NCBI GenBank assembly: GCA_963817785.1
Contig: CAWFPL010000008.1
Span: 62,001 to 126,000, forward strand
Direction: 5' to 3'
DNA: 64,000 nucleotides
From: JAKALD01 sp963817785
Lineage (GTDB): Bacteria > Pseudomonadota > Gammaproteobacteria > Burkholderiales > SG8-39
Position 1 is the stretch's first letter. Each line of letters opens with the position of its first letter. The position numbers and the translations under genes were made by a program. A model generated the notes under the pieces. The model saw only the letters and a program-made list of their open reading frames with translations. It did not search any database and was not told where the DNA came from. Shown piece after piece: positions 53,911 to 61,526 of the stretch.

Positions 53911-54378
53911 TCAGTGTACCGAGAGCTGTCGTGAAAACAGCTCCCTGACAACGTCGAGCTCGTTGGCATACGCCTCGGCAACGGCTTCGCGGATCGCCCT
54001 GATGGCACGCGCATCGAACCCCAGGTAACGCATCGCCCACGTGAATGGCACGTGAGACACCATGGCCGAGCCGTAGCCGCACACCCAGCCAAGCAGCGCG
54101 AGGAAGTCCTGTCGGTCCTCCTCGTCGCGAAACGCGAGGCACCCCGCGTGGTTGCGCTGCTGGTGCGACTCGAACATCGCGGCCATGTCGTCGACGAGCA
54201 AGCCTACGACGCGCTCGACGAGGCGCTCGCGCTCACGCTGCGACCAGGCGTGATGATCGCCCGGCAGCACTTCATTGAGCTTGTCGTCCAGGCTGATGTG
54301 CCCGACGGCGCTCGAGCGCTCCGGCAGCCCGCTAAGGAGGCTCAATTGCATCGTAGCCGCGCGGCGCTCGGCTTTCAT
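53911..54378 (-). CDS. Hypothetical protein of the clamp-ssb operon
   Basis: A 155-residue helical protein starting at ATG 54378, which overlaps the clamp stop (ATGA). LERWx-like features are absent; notable pieces are ERERLVERVVGLLVDDMAAM and FRDEEDRQDFLALLGWVCGY. No family recognised. The coupling to the clamp gene supports it being real. Confidence 0.62.
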   Translation of the reverse strand: MKAERRAATMQLSLLSGLPERSSAVGHISLDDKLNEVLPGDHHAWSQRERERLVERVVGLLVDDMAAMFESHQQRNHAGCLAFRDEEDRQDFLALLGWVCGYGSAMVSHVPFTWAMRYLGFDARAIRAIREAVAEAYANELDVVRELFSRQLSVH

Positions 54379-55457
54379 TCCCGAAACGGCGCGACGATCC
54401 ACTTGATTTGCTCGTGAATCCGGGCGCCCTCCTCAGTTGCCGGACAAATAGTGAGTGGCTTTTGCGGCTCGCACCAGCCGATGATGGCCCGTTTGCCGTA
54501 CACGCGGGCCGCCTCGATCGCGGTGGCGGCGTAGCGTGCATTGAGTCCGCACACCAGTTCGCCGGAGACGCTGTCCTCGGCCTTCACGGTCTCCACGCCG
54601 TCCTTGTCTGGGTTGTCGGTGGAGGCGAGCCTCAGATGGCCGTTTGCGAACGAGACGCGAAGGCTCGGCGATTTGGCCTGTACCGTGAGCTCGAGCCTGG
54701 CAACGGCTGCCGCTACCGCCTCGGCCTCGAAGCGCGCCATCGCCGTGGCTTGGTTGTCGGCGAAGATGCGCGCGTAGTCCGGGTACACGCCTTCGTAGCC
54801 GAGCGCGACGTAGGTCAGTGCTCCGGCTCTCACGCGAAGCATCGTGCCGCCGCTCCCATTGTGGCCGAGCTCGATTGTGGGTGCGTCGCAATCGCCCTCG
54901 AGCAAACGCACGATCTCGTTCACACACTTGTTCGGCAGGATGATGCGCGCGGGCCTTTCGCGCTCGGCGCCCTCGGCCGACACCATCGCCGCGACGTGCC
55001 CGTTCGAGGCCACGACTTCGTTACGCTCCTCCAGGCGCACGTACACGCCGTTCAGGTAGTAGCGCACGTCCGCGGTGGCGGCGGCTTCTTTCACGTACTG
55101 AAGGGCCTTGCGCAGCCAAGCGGCCGCGACGGTCTTTTTCGCCCACTTCTCGGGCTCGGCCACGAGGGGCACGGTCTGCGCCGCCAGAGCGCTGAACGCG
55201 TAGGCCGCGTCCCCGCATTCCAGGCGCAGCTTGTCCTCGCGCACGCGCGCCAGGGCCTCGGCGGGCAGCGCCCGGGCGAGTCGAACGATCTTGCCGTCGA
55301 CCACGTACGAGCAGGCGTTCACGCCCTCGGGCTCGAAAGCCACGCTGAGCTGCCCTTCCGGAAGCGACACTGCGAGCGCACCGCGTTGCCCCTCGACGTC
55401 CACCCGGACGTGACGGGCTTCCTGCGGCAGCGCCCTCAGCGCTTCGATCAGGAACAT
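54375..55457 (-). CDS. DNA polymerase III beta-type sliding clamp
   Basis: A 360-residue clamp homologue, normal length for DnaN. Segments matching the family are ALQYVKEAAATADVRYYLNGVYV, NEVVASNGHVAAM, RIILPNKCVNEIVRLLEG, GVYPDYARIF, LRVSFANGHLRLAS and GLNARYAATAIEA. It is divergent from chromosomal DnaN and lies in an operon with ssb, so it is probably a mobile-element clamp that serves its own replisome or competes for the host polymerase (inference). Confidence 0.82.
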   Translation of the reverse strand: MFLIEALRALPQEARHVRVDVEGQRGALAVSLPEGQLSVAFEPEGVNACSYVVDGKIVRLARALPAEALARVREDKLRLECGDAAYAFSALAAQTVPLVAEPEKWAKKTVAAAWLRKALQYVKEAAATADVRYYLNGVYVRLEERNEVVASNGHVAAMVSAEGAERERPARIILPNKCVNEIVRLLEGDCDAPTIELGHNGSGGTMLRVRAGALTYVALGYEGVYPDYARIFADNQATAMARFEAEAVAAAVARLELTVQAKSPSLRVSFANGHLRLASTDNPDKDGVETVKAEDSVSGELVCGLNARYAATAIEAARVYGKRAIIGWCEPQKPLTICPATEEGARIHEQIKWIVAPFRE

Positions 55458-55513
55458 TGCTAGATATCTCCTTGGTCGATTTCTGGAACCCGCAATGAAA
55501 GCGGGCCTGTGGC

Positions 55514-55535
55514 GTCCCGCGCTTCAGCGCGGGAC
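55514..55535. repeat. Perfect hairpin at the end of the 98-aa gene
   Basis: GTCCCGCGC-TTCA-GCGCGGGAC, a 9-bp stem with a tetraloop, overlaps the stop region of the 55524-55820 gene. A smaller hairpin (CCCGC/GCGGG) lies just downstream near 55490. Without a T-run these are more likely mRNA-stability or attenuation structures between two operon genes. Confidence 0.6.
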
Positions 55536-55820
55536 GAAACCGGGCGCAGAAAGCACCCGGCGATAGAGCTCGCCCCGAGCAATCCAGGTGCCGATCGTGG
55601 AGGAGCTCATTTGCTCCCCGGTGATTTGCTCGCAACGGCCATGCGCGCCGTGAACGGCAATGACACCGCTCGCGCCACGGCCGATCACGATCGGCGCCGA
55701 AAGACCCGCGCCCACATGCACGGCGAAGTCCTCGGCGCCATGCGCCATGAGCGCGAGCAGGTGCATTACCGATACCACCCGGGTACAACTCACCTGCACC
55801 ATGCTTGGCAGACCCATCAT
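55524..55820 (-). CDS. Hypothetical protein, 98 residues
   Basis: Starts at ATG 55820, overlapping the previous stop as ATGA. LPSMVQVSCTRVVSVMHLLA, GAEDFAVHVGAGLSAPIVIG and GTWIARGELYRRVLSAPGF are the main segments; no family recognised. An earlier frame opening at 55922 overlaps the upstream gene and is not needed. Confidence 0.58.
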   Translation of the reverse strand: MMGLPSMVQVSCTRVVSVMHLLALMAHGAEDFAVHVGAGLSAPIVIGRGASGVIAVHGAHGRCEQITGEQMSSSTIGTWIARGELYRRVLSAPGFVPR

Positions 55821-56020
55821 GCCGGCACCCGCAGCACGCGCACTTGATAGCCGTCGCGGTTCAGACGCTCGACTTCCCTGGTTGCTTCGGCGCGTCGGGC
55901 GTCCCTCAGATAGTGCGACCACCAGTGCTGCGGCTCTTGCTTGTTGCGCACGAGCACCGCGTACAGATAGTCATTGTGCAATGCCTCCGGAATGACCTCC
56001 TCGGCCTGCTCGGTTTCCAT
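55817..56020 (-). CDS. Small hypothetical protein, 67 residues
   Basis: METEQAEEVIPEALHNDYLY, then WWSHYLRDARRAEATREVERLNRDGY. Start at 56020 with GGAGG 8 bp ahead. The longer frame to 56320 is a shadow. It is the first gene of the clamp-ssb operon, about 400 bp after the RadC terminator, so the operon promoter lies in 56021-56416. Function unknown. Confidence 0.65.
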   Translation of the reverse strand: METEQAEEVIPEALHNDYLYAVLVRNKQEPQHWWSHYLRDARRAEATREVERLNRDGYQVRVLRVPA

Positions 56021-56416
56021 TACAGATTCCTCCGTGCAAGTTTCCTCATGTTTAACGTGACGAGCGCGAACCCGGCCCCGGCCGTGAGGCCGAGCGCGGA
56101 TTGCGCCAGAGCGCGCACGGCATTGCGTCCTGCGCATGTCGCGACCCGCTTCAATGGCGTTTGTGGCGATGCTCGGGCGGGTTGCCCGCGCGCCGTCCTG
56201 GGATGAAGCCGCCGCGGGCTTGAACGCCGCAGTGACTGGGCCGGGCACCTTGCCCGGCATTTCGATACCGGGAAGACCCCGGCTATGGAAGTGATCTGTG
56301 TCCAAACCCGCGGCGCTCACCGCGAGTCATGCTGCAATGTAACGCACCCGTGCCCGCCGGGATGGACGAACGGCTACCAATTGGGCGTCCCTTTCGTAAA
56401 CAACTCACGGGGACGT

Positions 56417-56448
56417 AAAAACGGCGAGGAAGATGCCCTCCCCGCCGT
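56417..56448 (-). terminator. Intrinsic terminator downstream of radC fragment
   Basis: Minus strand: ACGGCGGGGAGG pairs with CTTCCTCGCCGT (two G-T wobbles) around GCAT, followed by TTTTT. It separates the RadC fragment from the clamp-ssb operon. Confidence 0.78.
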
Positions 56449-56464
56449 AGTCCCTTCTCGAGTC

Positions 56465-56716
56465 TCAGATGAGCCCTCGTTCGGAGAACGAGCAGGTCTG
56501 CGTGCCGGCCACCACGAAGTGATCGAGCACCTTGACATCCACGAGCGCGAGGGCGTCTTTCAGCGCGCGCGTCAGTAGCTCGTCGGCCTGACTCGGATGC
56601 GGGTCGCCCGACGAGGGGTGATTGTGCGCGAGGATGACCGCGGCGCTGTTCGCCCGCATGCAAGCCTTGACTACTTCGCGCGGATAGACGGACGTTTGGC
56701 GCTTCCATAACACCAC
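56465..56716 (-). pseudogene. RadC-type JAB-domain protein, 5'-truncated
   Basis: The C-terminal part of RadC: TSVYPREVVKACMRANSAAV, then LAHNHPSSGDPHPSQAD (the JAB metal motif HxH...D), and LDHFVVAGTQTCSFSERGLI. The N-terminal half of the domain is absent; RadC-like sequence stops just before TSVYPRE at about 56695, and an IS3-type fragment follows. The seven or so residues at the start of the frame belong to the junction. Phage and plasmid RadC proteins are common beside replication genes. Confidence 0.85.
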
Positions 56717-56744
56717 GCCCGGTGACCGTGCTCCCCATCAAGCT

Positions 56745-57086
56745 GGTCGGCGCCACCCGCAGCCAGGATTGATCTTCCATTCGGACCGCGGAAGCCAGTA
56801 CTGCAGCGACGAGTTCCAGGCTGCGCTTGGCGCCTACGGCATGCGTTGCTCGATGAGCCGCAAGGGCGACTGCTGGGACAACGCACCGACCGAAAGCCTC
56901 TGGGGCTCGTTGAAGGTCGCGCGCCTGTACGGCGTTCGATTCGCAACTCGCCGTGCAGCGAAGGACGAGGTGATCGACTGGATGAGCTTCTACAATCATC
57001 GCCGGCTGCATTCGACGCTGGGCTACGTCAGTCCGATGCGGTTCGAGCAGCGCTGGCACGCCGACCAGGAAAAGCGGGCCGCATGA
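56745..57086 (+). pseudogene. IS3-family transposase, orfB C-terminal fragment
   Basis: PGLIFHSDRGSQYCSDEFQ (second catalytic Asp), MSRKGDCWDNAPTESLWGSL (catalytic Glu) and FYNHRRLHSTLGYVSPMRFE form the last 110 residues of an IS3 orfB. orfA and the first part of orfB are missing. It differs from the IS3-type copy at 11656. It abuts the truncated RadC gene, so its arrival or later deletion broke radC. Confidence 0.88.
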
Positions 57087-57469
57087 CGGTCTCGGCTATG
57101 GGATGCGGAAAACAGGGGCAAGGTCAGCCATCTAGTCCTCCCTTAGCTTGCCGAGTGACACCCGCCGTTCTGCGAATCATATACCTGTAGCTCCGTGATG
57201 GGAGGGATCGAGCACCAGGATCTTGGCGCGGCTGCTCGCCGGCGTCCGTGCTTTGATAATCGCCTTCGCTTCTACGAAGGCCGACGCTGCTCCTGCGTTG
57301 CCTTTATTTGGTCTGTCACGGGCACCCCCAGGTGCGGTTTGATCGCCGTCATTCAAGAGGCGGCAAGACAATCGCCGGGATCTGGCTAAAGCCCAGCGCG
57401 CGCGAAAGGTGGAAGCGACGACTACATGATCGCTGCGTCGCTGGCCGAGCTGCTCAAATAGTGGGGCGG
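57087..57469. other. Region with no confident gene
   Basis: 383 bp. Overlapping frames exist on both strands (a minus frame of 98 codons and plus frames). None has a recognised motif or good ribosome site. A plus-strand stretch ending SDDYMIAASLAELLK at about 57460 looks coding-like and may be the tail of a gene cut by the IS3 fragment. Confidence 0.35.
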
Positions 57470-57805
57470 TCACTCAAAGAACGTGTTCTTGCAGTCGTAA
57501 CAAGTCCAGGCCCCCTCCCAGGGCTGAAGGCGAACAAGCTTCCCCTGCACGTCGTAACACCGCTGACAATACGGGCCGTCCTTACTCGCACCATCTTCCA
57601 GCCAATAAACCTGTTTCTCGTATCTGATCTGCCCCTTGATTGTTAGCTGCTGCTGGAGTTCTCGAACCTGTTCGCTAAGGCCGTGGTTTTGGCGCGTCAG
57701 ATCGATGATCTGGCCTTCGAGCTCCACGATCTTTCGGTAAAGCTCAACGTTCCCAAGTTTTTGAATTAGGTCTGCGAGTTCTTTAGCGTCGCTGATGATG
57801 CTCAT
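57470..57805 (-). CDS. Coiled-coil zinc-ribbon protein
   Basis: A 111-residue protein: an N-terminal coiled coil (VELEGQIIDLTRQNHGLSEQ and following, about 25-55), then a zinc ribbon formed by CQRC and CYDC (about 80-106). Unclassified proteins of this form are common on accessory elements. No membrane segment. It stands alone on the minus strand with a GAGGAG ribosome site near 57812. Confidence 0.7.
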   Translation of the reverse strand: MSIISDAKELADLIQKLGNVELYRKIVELEGQIIDLTRQNHGLSEQVRELQQQLTIKGQIRYEKQVYWLEDGASKDGPYCQRCYDVQGKLVRLQPWEGAWTCYDCKNTFFE

Positions 57806-57924
57806 GGCGCATTTCTCCTCTCAGTGCGTGTCGAATGGTAGCGCCATTACTCGCCAGGGCGATGATCTCACCAGCTTTTTGTGCGTTGGCGCACCCTCGT
57901 GACCTACGCTGAAAGTGTGCTACG

Positions 57925-58080
57925 GTGAATCAGGCGCCCGAGCTAGTGCAACGCGGCGCGAGGGTTAACGCGCTGCACATCTGCGGCGACGAGCTGATCG
58001 AGGCCCGCGAGCTGGAGCGGTCGATTCAGGAGGGCGACGAGTACAAAGCCCAGGGGTTGCTCACGGACTTGCTTGCGTAG
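57925..58080 (+). CDS. Possible small acidic protein, 51 residues
   Basis: Starts at GTG 57925; VNQAPELVQRGARVNALHIC, then GDELIEARELERSIQEGDEY and LLTDLLA. Composition is natural and helical, but the ribosome site is poor. The frame is closed by a TGA at 57910, so no earlier start exists. A minus frame over the same span is less convincing. Confidence 0.35.
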   Translation: MNQAPELVQRGARVNALHICGDELIEARELERSIQEGDEYKAQGLLTDLLA

Positions 58081-58215
58081 GATGTTTCGTCGTCGAGGGG
58101 CGGACGCTGGTCCGGCACCGCCGGATCCGAGAAGTCTATCCGCCTGCCACATCACGGTGAACTGGCGTCTAATGTGATGTGTCTCGGTCGCACCGGCTCG
58201 CACCGGAGGGGAATC

Positions 58216-60483
58216 ATGAAAACCAGAATCGTCGTGGCGACCATCGCCCTTTTAGCCGTCGCACTCGTTGGAGTCGCTTACTACAGCTACGTATCTCCGG
58301 GAATAACTTTACAGGAGATCAAGATGGCTGCTGAGACAGGCGATAAGGACCGCCTGCGCGATCTAATTGATTTCGATGCTGTGAAGACCGGCCTAAAGGA
58401 AGATATCAAGGCACAGCTAGTGGCGTCTGCAGCCAAGGAACTCAAGGGCAATCCCTTTGCGGTCCTCGGCATGGCAATGGCTTCCTTAGCGGTCGATCCT
58501 ATGGTCGATCTGATTGTCAGCCCATCCGGGCTTACGTCTCTTTTCGAGGAAGGCCAAGTAAAAACGTTGGGTAAGGCAACGAAATTGCCTAGCCCATCCT
58601 CGATGACAGGCACGAGTACCTATCAAGGCAATTTGATTGAGCGCGGATACGATGGCTTGGATCATTACCGTGTGCGGATCTCGGCATCAGAGACACCCAA
58701 AATCGAACCGTTGGTTCTTACGTTTAGACGGGAGGGGCTGTTTACTTGGAAGCTCACACGCGTTTCTCTTCCATCGAATTTGCTGAATGAGCTTGCAAAG
58801 GGCAATGCACCACAAGAAACGGAAAGCGCTGGAATGACGCGAGAGCAACTTTCCCCTCTGATTGGCATCCCCTCCTGGCAGGCAGTCCGCTCGCCCGCAC
58901 TCGAAAGTCGCCTGAAGCAGCTCTTAGGTGATCGTAAAGGCGATTTTGAGGAAGGATTGTCGGGCGGTAACAGCTTGGTCGAGGAGAGCGGCGGATATCT
59001 GTTCGGTTCTGGCTGCGCTGCGCATTTATGTGGTAGTTACGAATCTGCATTTTCACTGGAAGAGAGTTCAGGGCAACTCGTCGCTATTCTCCTGAAAGAT
59101 GGGAATTGGACTGGCTGGGGATTCACATCCGCTCAAACAGATCTAAGGGGACCGATCCGCAAGTGGGCCGTTGAGAGCGGCGTACTGGAGGTGGATTGCA
59201 CTGAACTCAAGAAAATGCAGCTGATGCGGCCGGATTGCCAGGCAGATTCTGGGCAATCGCCCCCCGATGCTCAGCTCGGGTCGCAACAACCCACGCCAAA
59301 TACAACGCCGCCAGTCCCTAAGGCGCCTACCGCTGTTGCGCCCACACCTTCCCCGGCTAGCACGGCGACGCCCTCGGCATCGCAATCCGAACCCTCGGCG
59401 GCTTACCGTCAAGGACAGGCTGATCGGCAGAGTTGGGAGATTTGGTTCGCCAGCCTATCGGGCGATTACCGTGCTGGCGCCGACTATTGGGCAGCACATC
59501 GTAGTTTGCCGCACCCCGAACCGTGCGGCGCCAGCCCTCCGTCAACAGGTGCTGATTGGAGTGCGGGATGCTATGCGGCCCAGCAGAAACTAGCGGTGCC
59601 GGATGCGCGAAGAAAAAGCGACCCGGACTATTGGCGTGGCTGGAATAACCCGCCTCCGGTTGCATCCTCGCCGACGCCTTCAGATCAGGAAAAGAAGTCA
59701 CACGCTATACCGCAGCTCGCCTCCAGTTCATCCTCTCCGGCGACTCCCTTGCCGACAATTCATAACACGCCAGACAAGATGTGCGGAAACTACGAGTCGG
59801 GAATCCACAAATGCACGGATGCTGAGTTTGCGGACCTCTTAAAAGACCTTCAAAAACAATGGAGCCTCTGTCCCGAGTGGCTCCGAGCTAGGTGCGCAAC
59901 AAACACAAGCCTTAACGATATTGAGGGCTGCATCTTCCGCGAAACGATTTCGTGGCTGAACGTACACAGCGATGCAAAGGCACCCTGGATTGATCCCGCA
60001 ATCTTTGAGACGAATCGCTCGCATGGGCAAGCTGTGACATCCACCCCTAAGAACGAGGCGGTACCCGAGCAGGGCTACAACGACAGCGAAGGCGGTTACG
60101 AGCCGATAAGCTTTGATGACTTTGAGCTTGACGGCAAGAAGCTCGCCGCACGTGGCGCAAAGATCTCGATTCGAGGAATGTACGTAATGGTCGGAGACGT
60201 CGAATACCTCACGCCGTCGCCGCTTGCGAGCCTCGTAATCCAAAACGGAGGGGGCGGGCCACCGAACGCGAGAGCCGAAGAAAGCATCGGGTTGCTGACC
60301 GACGCGGCAGCTCGTGCAACGCGGGAGATTTTCCTCAAATGTCGCAGCAATACTGCAACAGCTGTTTATGGATGCGCCGTGACGGTTCTTGGGCGAGTGA
60401 CGATGTGCAAGAAAACGACGTTGGTCGGGAGTTCTGAAGCTCCCTGCTTGCTCGTTGAGGACAGCTCCAGTACCTCGCAGTAG
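58216..60483 (+). CDS. Large membrane-anchored or exported protein, DUF2939-like N-terminus
   Basis: A 755-residue protein starting at ATG 58216 with GGAGGGG ahead. An N-terminal hydrophobic helix (about 4-25) precedes a DUF2939-like domain (about 27-185: TLQEIKMAAETGDKDRLRDL, DFDAVKTGLKEDIKAQLVA). A second globular part follows (about 245-340, GYLFGSGCAAHLCGSYESAF), then a Pro/Ala/Thr linker (about 355-400), a Trp/Tyr-rich region (WEIWFASLSGDYRAGADYWA) and a Cys-containing region (CGNYESGIHKCTDAEF). Codon use is less GC-biased than neighbours, suggesting foreign origin. Function unknown; probably faces the periplasm. Confidence 0.75.
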   Translation: MKTRIVVATIALLAVALVGVAYYSYVSPGITLQEIKMAAETGDKDRLRDLIDFDAVKTGLKEDIKAQLVASAAKELKGNPFAVLGMAMASLAVDPMVDLIVSPSGLTSLFEEGQVKTLGKATKLPSPSSMTGTSTYQGNLIERGYDGLDHYRVRISASETPKIEPLVLTFRREGLFTWKLTRVSLPSNLLNELAKGNAPQETESAGMTREQLSPLIGIPSWQAVRSPALESRLKQLLGDRKGDFEEGLSGGNSLVEESGGYLFGSGCAAHLCGSYESAFSLEESSGQLVAILLKDGNWTGWGFTSAQTDLRGPIRKWAVESGVLEVDCTELKKMQLMRPDCQADSGQSPPDAQLGSQQPTPNTTPPVPKAPTAVAPTPSPASTATPSASQSEPSAAYRQGQADRQSWEIWFASLSGDYRAGADYWAAHRSLPHPEPCGASPPSTGADWSAGCYAAQQKLAVPDARRKSDPDYWRGWNNPPPVASSPTPSDQEKKSHAIPQLASSSSSPATPLPTIHNTPDKMCGNYESGIHKCTDAEFADLLKDLQKQWSLCPEWLRARCATNTSLNDIEGCIFRETISWLNVHSDAKAPWIDPAIFETNRSHGQAVTSTPKNEAVPEQGYNDSEGGYEPISFDDFELDGKKLAARGAKISIRGMYVMVGDVEYLTPSPLASLVIQNGGGGPPNARAEESIGLLTDAAARATREIFLKCRSNTATAVYGCAVTVLGRVTMCKKTTLVGSSEAPCLLVEDSSSTSQ

Positions 60484-60576
60484 CGCGGACGCTACTCTCT
60501 AGGGCACGCGCCGGCCCAGCTTCGTCCGGGCTTTTTCATGTCCGGAACCTTCAACCTCTTAGAGTAAGGGGCGAAC

Positions 60577-60738
60577 ATGAAATTACTGGTCGCATTCCTG
60601 CTCGGTGTCGGCGTCGGTGCCCTTGCGGCAAAGTCCGCGTATGCACAGCGACCGGGATATAGGGCTGCCACGTTCGTGGCTATAGTAATCCTCCTAGGCA
60701 TGGCGATATTCGTAGCTGTATATAACGCGCCGAACTAA
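60577..60738 (+). CDS. Small membrane protein, 53 residues
   Basis: MKLLVAFLLGVGVGALAAKS, AYAQRPGYR, then a second helix ATFVAIVILLGMAIFVAVY. Start at 60577 with AAGGGG ahead. The first helix plus AYAQ may be a signal peptide. Its TAA overlaps the stop of the convergent gene at 60735 by four bases. No family recognised. Confidence 0.55.
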   Translation: MKLLVAFLLGVGVGALAAKSAYAQRPGYRAATFVAIVILLGMAIFVAVYNAPN

Positions 60739-60989
60739 TGCGGCCAGTTGCCCGGTAGCTGGAGTGCGAAGCCGACCACGAGCAGCGCGATCCCGAGGAT
60801 CGAATTCCGCGACTGGCGCAGGCGATCCTTTAGGACGGCTGGATTGCTATCCCAAACCATACGGGAGATGCGCTCGGCGTTTTGCTGCGTAGTGATTGCC
60901 CCGTAGGCGAGGACCACGGCGCCTGCGAGATTGAACGCCAAGCCGATGAAATTGAGCCACCCGGACGCAATCAGCCAATGTATGAACAT
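60735..60989 (-). CDS. Small membrane protein, 84 residues
   Basis: MFIHWLIASGWLNFIGLAFN with helix LAGAVVLAYGAI, a polar centre (NAERISRMVWDSNPAVLKDR) and a second helix ILGIALLVVGFALQLPG. Start 60989 has GAGGAG 8 bp ahead; the longer frame to 61076 lacks such a site. Function unknown. Convergent with the 53-aa gene. Confidence 0.62.
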   Translation of the reverse strand: MFIHWLIASGWLNFIGLAFNLAGAVVLAYGAITTQQNAERISRMVWDSNPAVLKDRLRQSRNSILGIALLVVGFALQLPGNWPH

Positions 60990-61069
60990 GAATGTATCTC
61001 CTCTCAGTAGAGCGGAAAATCGCCCCTGCACGAGAAGCGAGCGCAGGACATGGTCAGGAGCTTGACCCG

Positions 61070-61098
61070 TTGACACGAGGGCCGAAATTTGCTATTCT
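61070..61098 (+). promoter_or_regulatory. Strong sigma-70-type promoter
   Basis: TTGACA (61070-61075), 17-bp spacer, TATTCT (61093-61098). A perfect -35 and near-consensus -10. Transcription would start near 61105 and meet two hairpin-T-run structures before the HTH gene at 61282. Confidence 0.75.
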
Positions 61099-61127
61099 GT
61101 AGCTAGTTGCAAAAGCGCACAGACGAG

Positions 61128-61150
61128 GCCAGCCACCGTGCTGGCTTTTT
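61128..61150 (+). terminator. Terminator-like hairpin in the leader
   Basis: GCCAGC-CACCGT-GCTGGC followed by TTTTT, only about 25 nt downstream of the predicted start site. It would give a ~45-nt RNA or act as an attenuator for the HTH-primase genes. Confidence 0.65.
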
Positions 61151-61219
61151 GCATTCAGGAGCAGACGACGATTTCTAGACCGCCAGATACACCGCGCGAT
61201 AAAGCGCACCAAACCCCCA

Positions 61220-61251
61220 AAACGGCCGGGCTTACCCCCCGGCCGTTTTTC
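61220..61251. terminator. Strong bidirectional terminator ahead of the HTH gene
   Basis: AAAACGGCCGGG pairs perfectly with CCCGGCCGTTTT around a 7-nt loop. A T-run follows on the plus strand and A-run precedes it, so it can stop transcription both ways. It lies 31 bp before the HTH gene start, so those genes need antitermination or another promoter downstream. Confidence 0.8.
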
Positions 61252-61281
61252 ATTTGCGCGCCAGGAGGCAAATTTCCGACC

Positions 61282-61515
61282 ATGGACAACATCAGCATTG
61301 TGAGTGTTTCGGGCGCCGCAAGACGCATCGAGGACAGCGAGTCGAACATCCGCTATCTGGCCGATACGGGCAAATTGCCGTGCCTGCGCGACGCCGACAG
61401 CGGGAGGCGGATGTTCTTCCTGGCGGACCTCGAGCGATTCCGCAAACAGCGCGAGGCGAAGCGGAAGGCCAAAAACGGCAAGCCCGTGCTGCGGTTGAAG
61501 CACAAGCGCACCTAG
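61282..61515 (+). CDS. Small excisionase/MerR-type HTH protein
   Basis: A 77-residue DNA-binding protein: VSVSGAARRIEDSESNIRYL, ADTGKLPCLRDADSGRRMFF, LADLERFRKQREAKRKA. The helix-turn-helix with the pattern R(x)LADTG(x)LPxxR...R is typical of AlpA/excisionase-type or helix_turn_helix_17 proteins. Basic C-terminus. AGGAGG lies 13 bp ahead of the ATG. It is just upstream of the primase-like gene (12 bp), so it may regulate it or act as excision factor. Confidence 0.75.
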   Translation: MDNISIVSVSGAARRIEDSESNIRYLADTGKLPCLRDADSGRRMFFLADLERFRKQREAKRKAKNGKPVLRLKHKRT

Positions 61516-61526
61516 GAGACGACACC

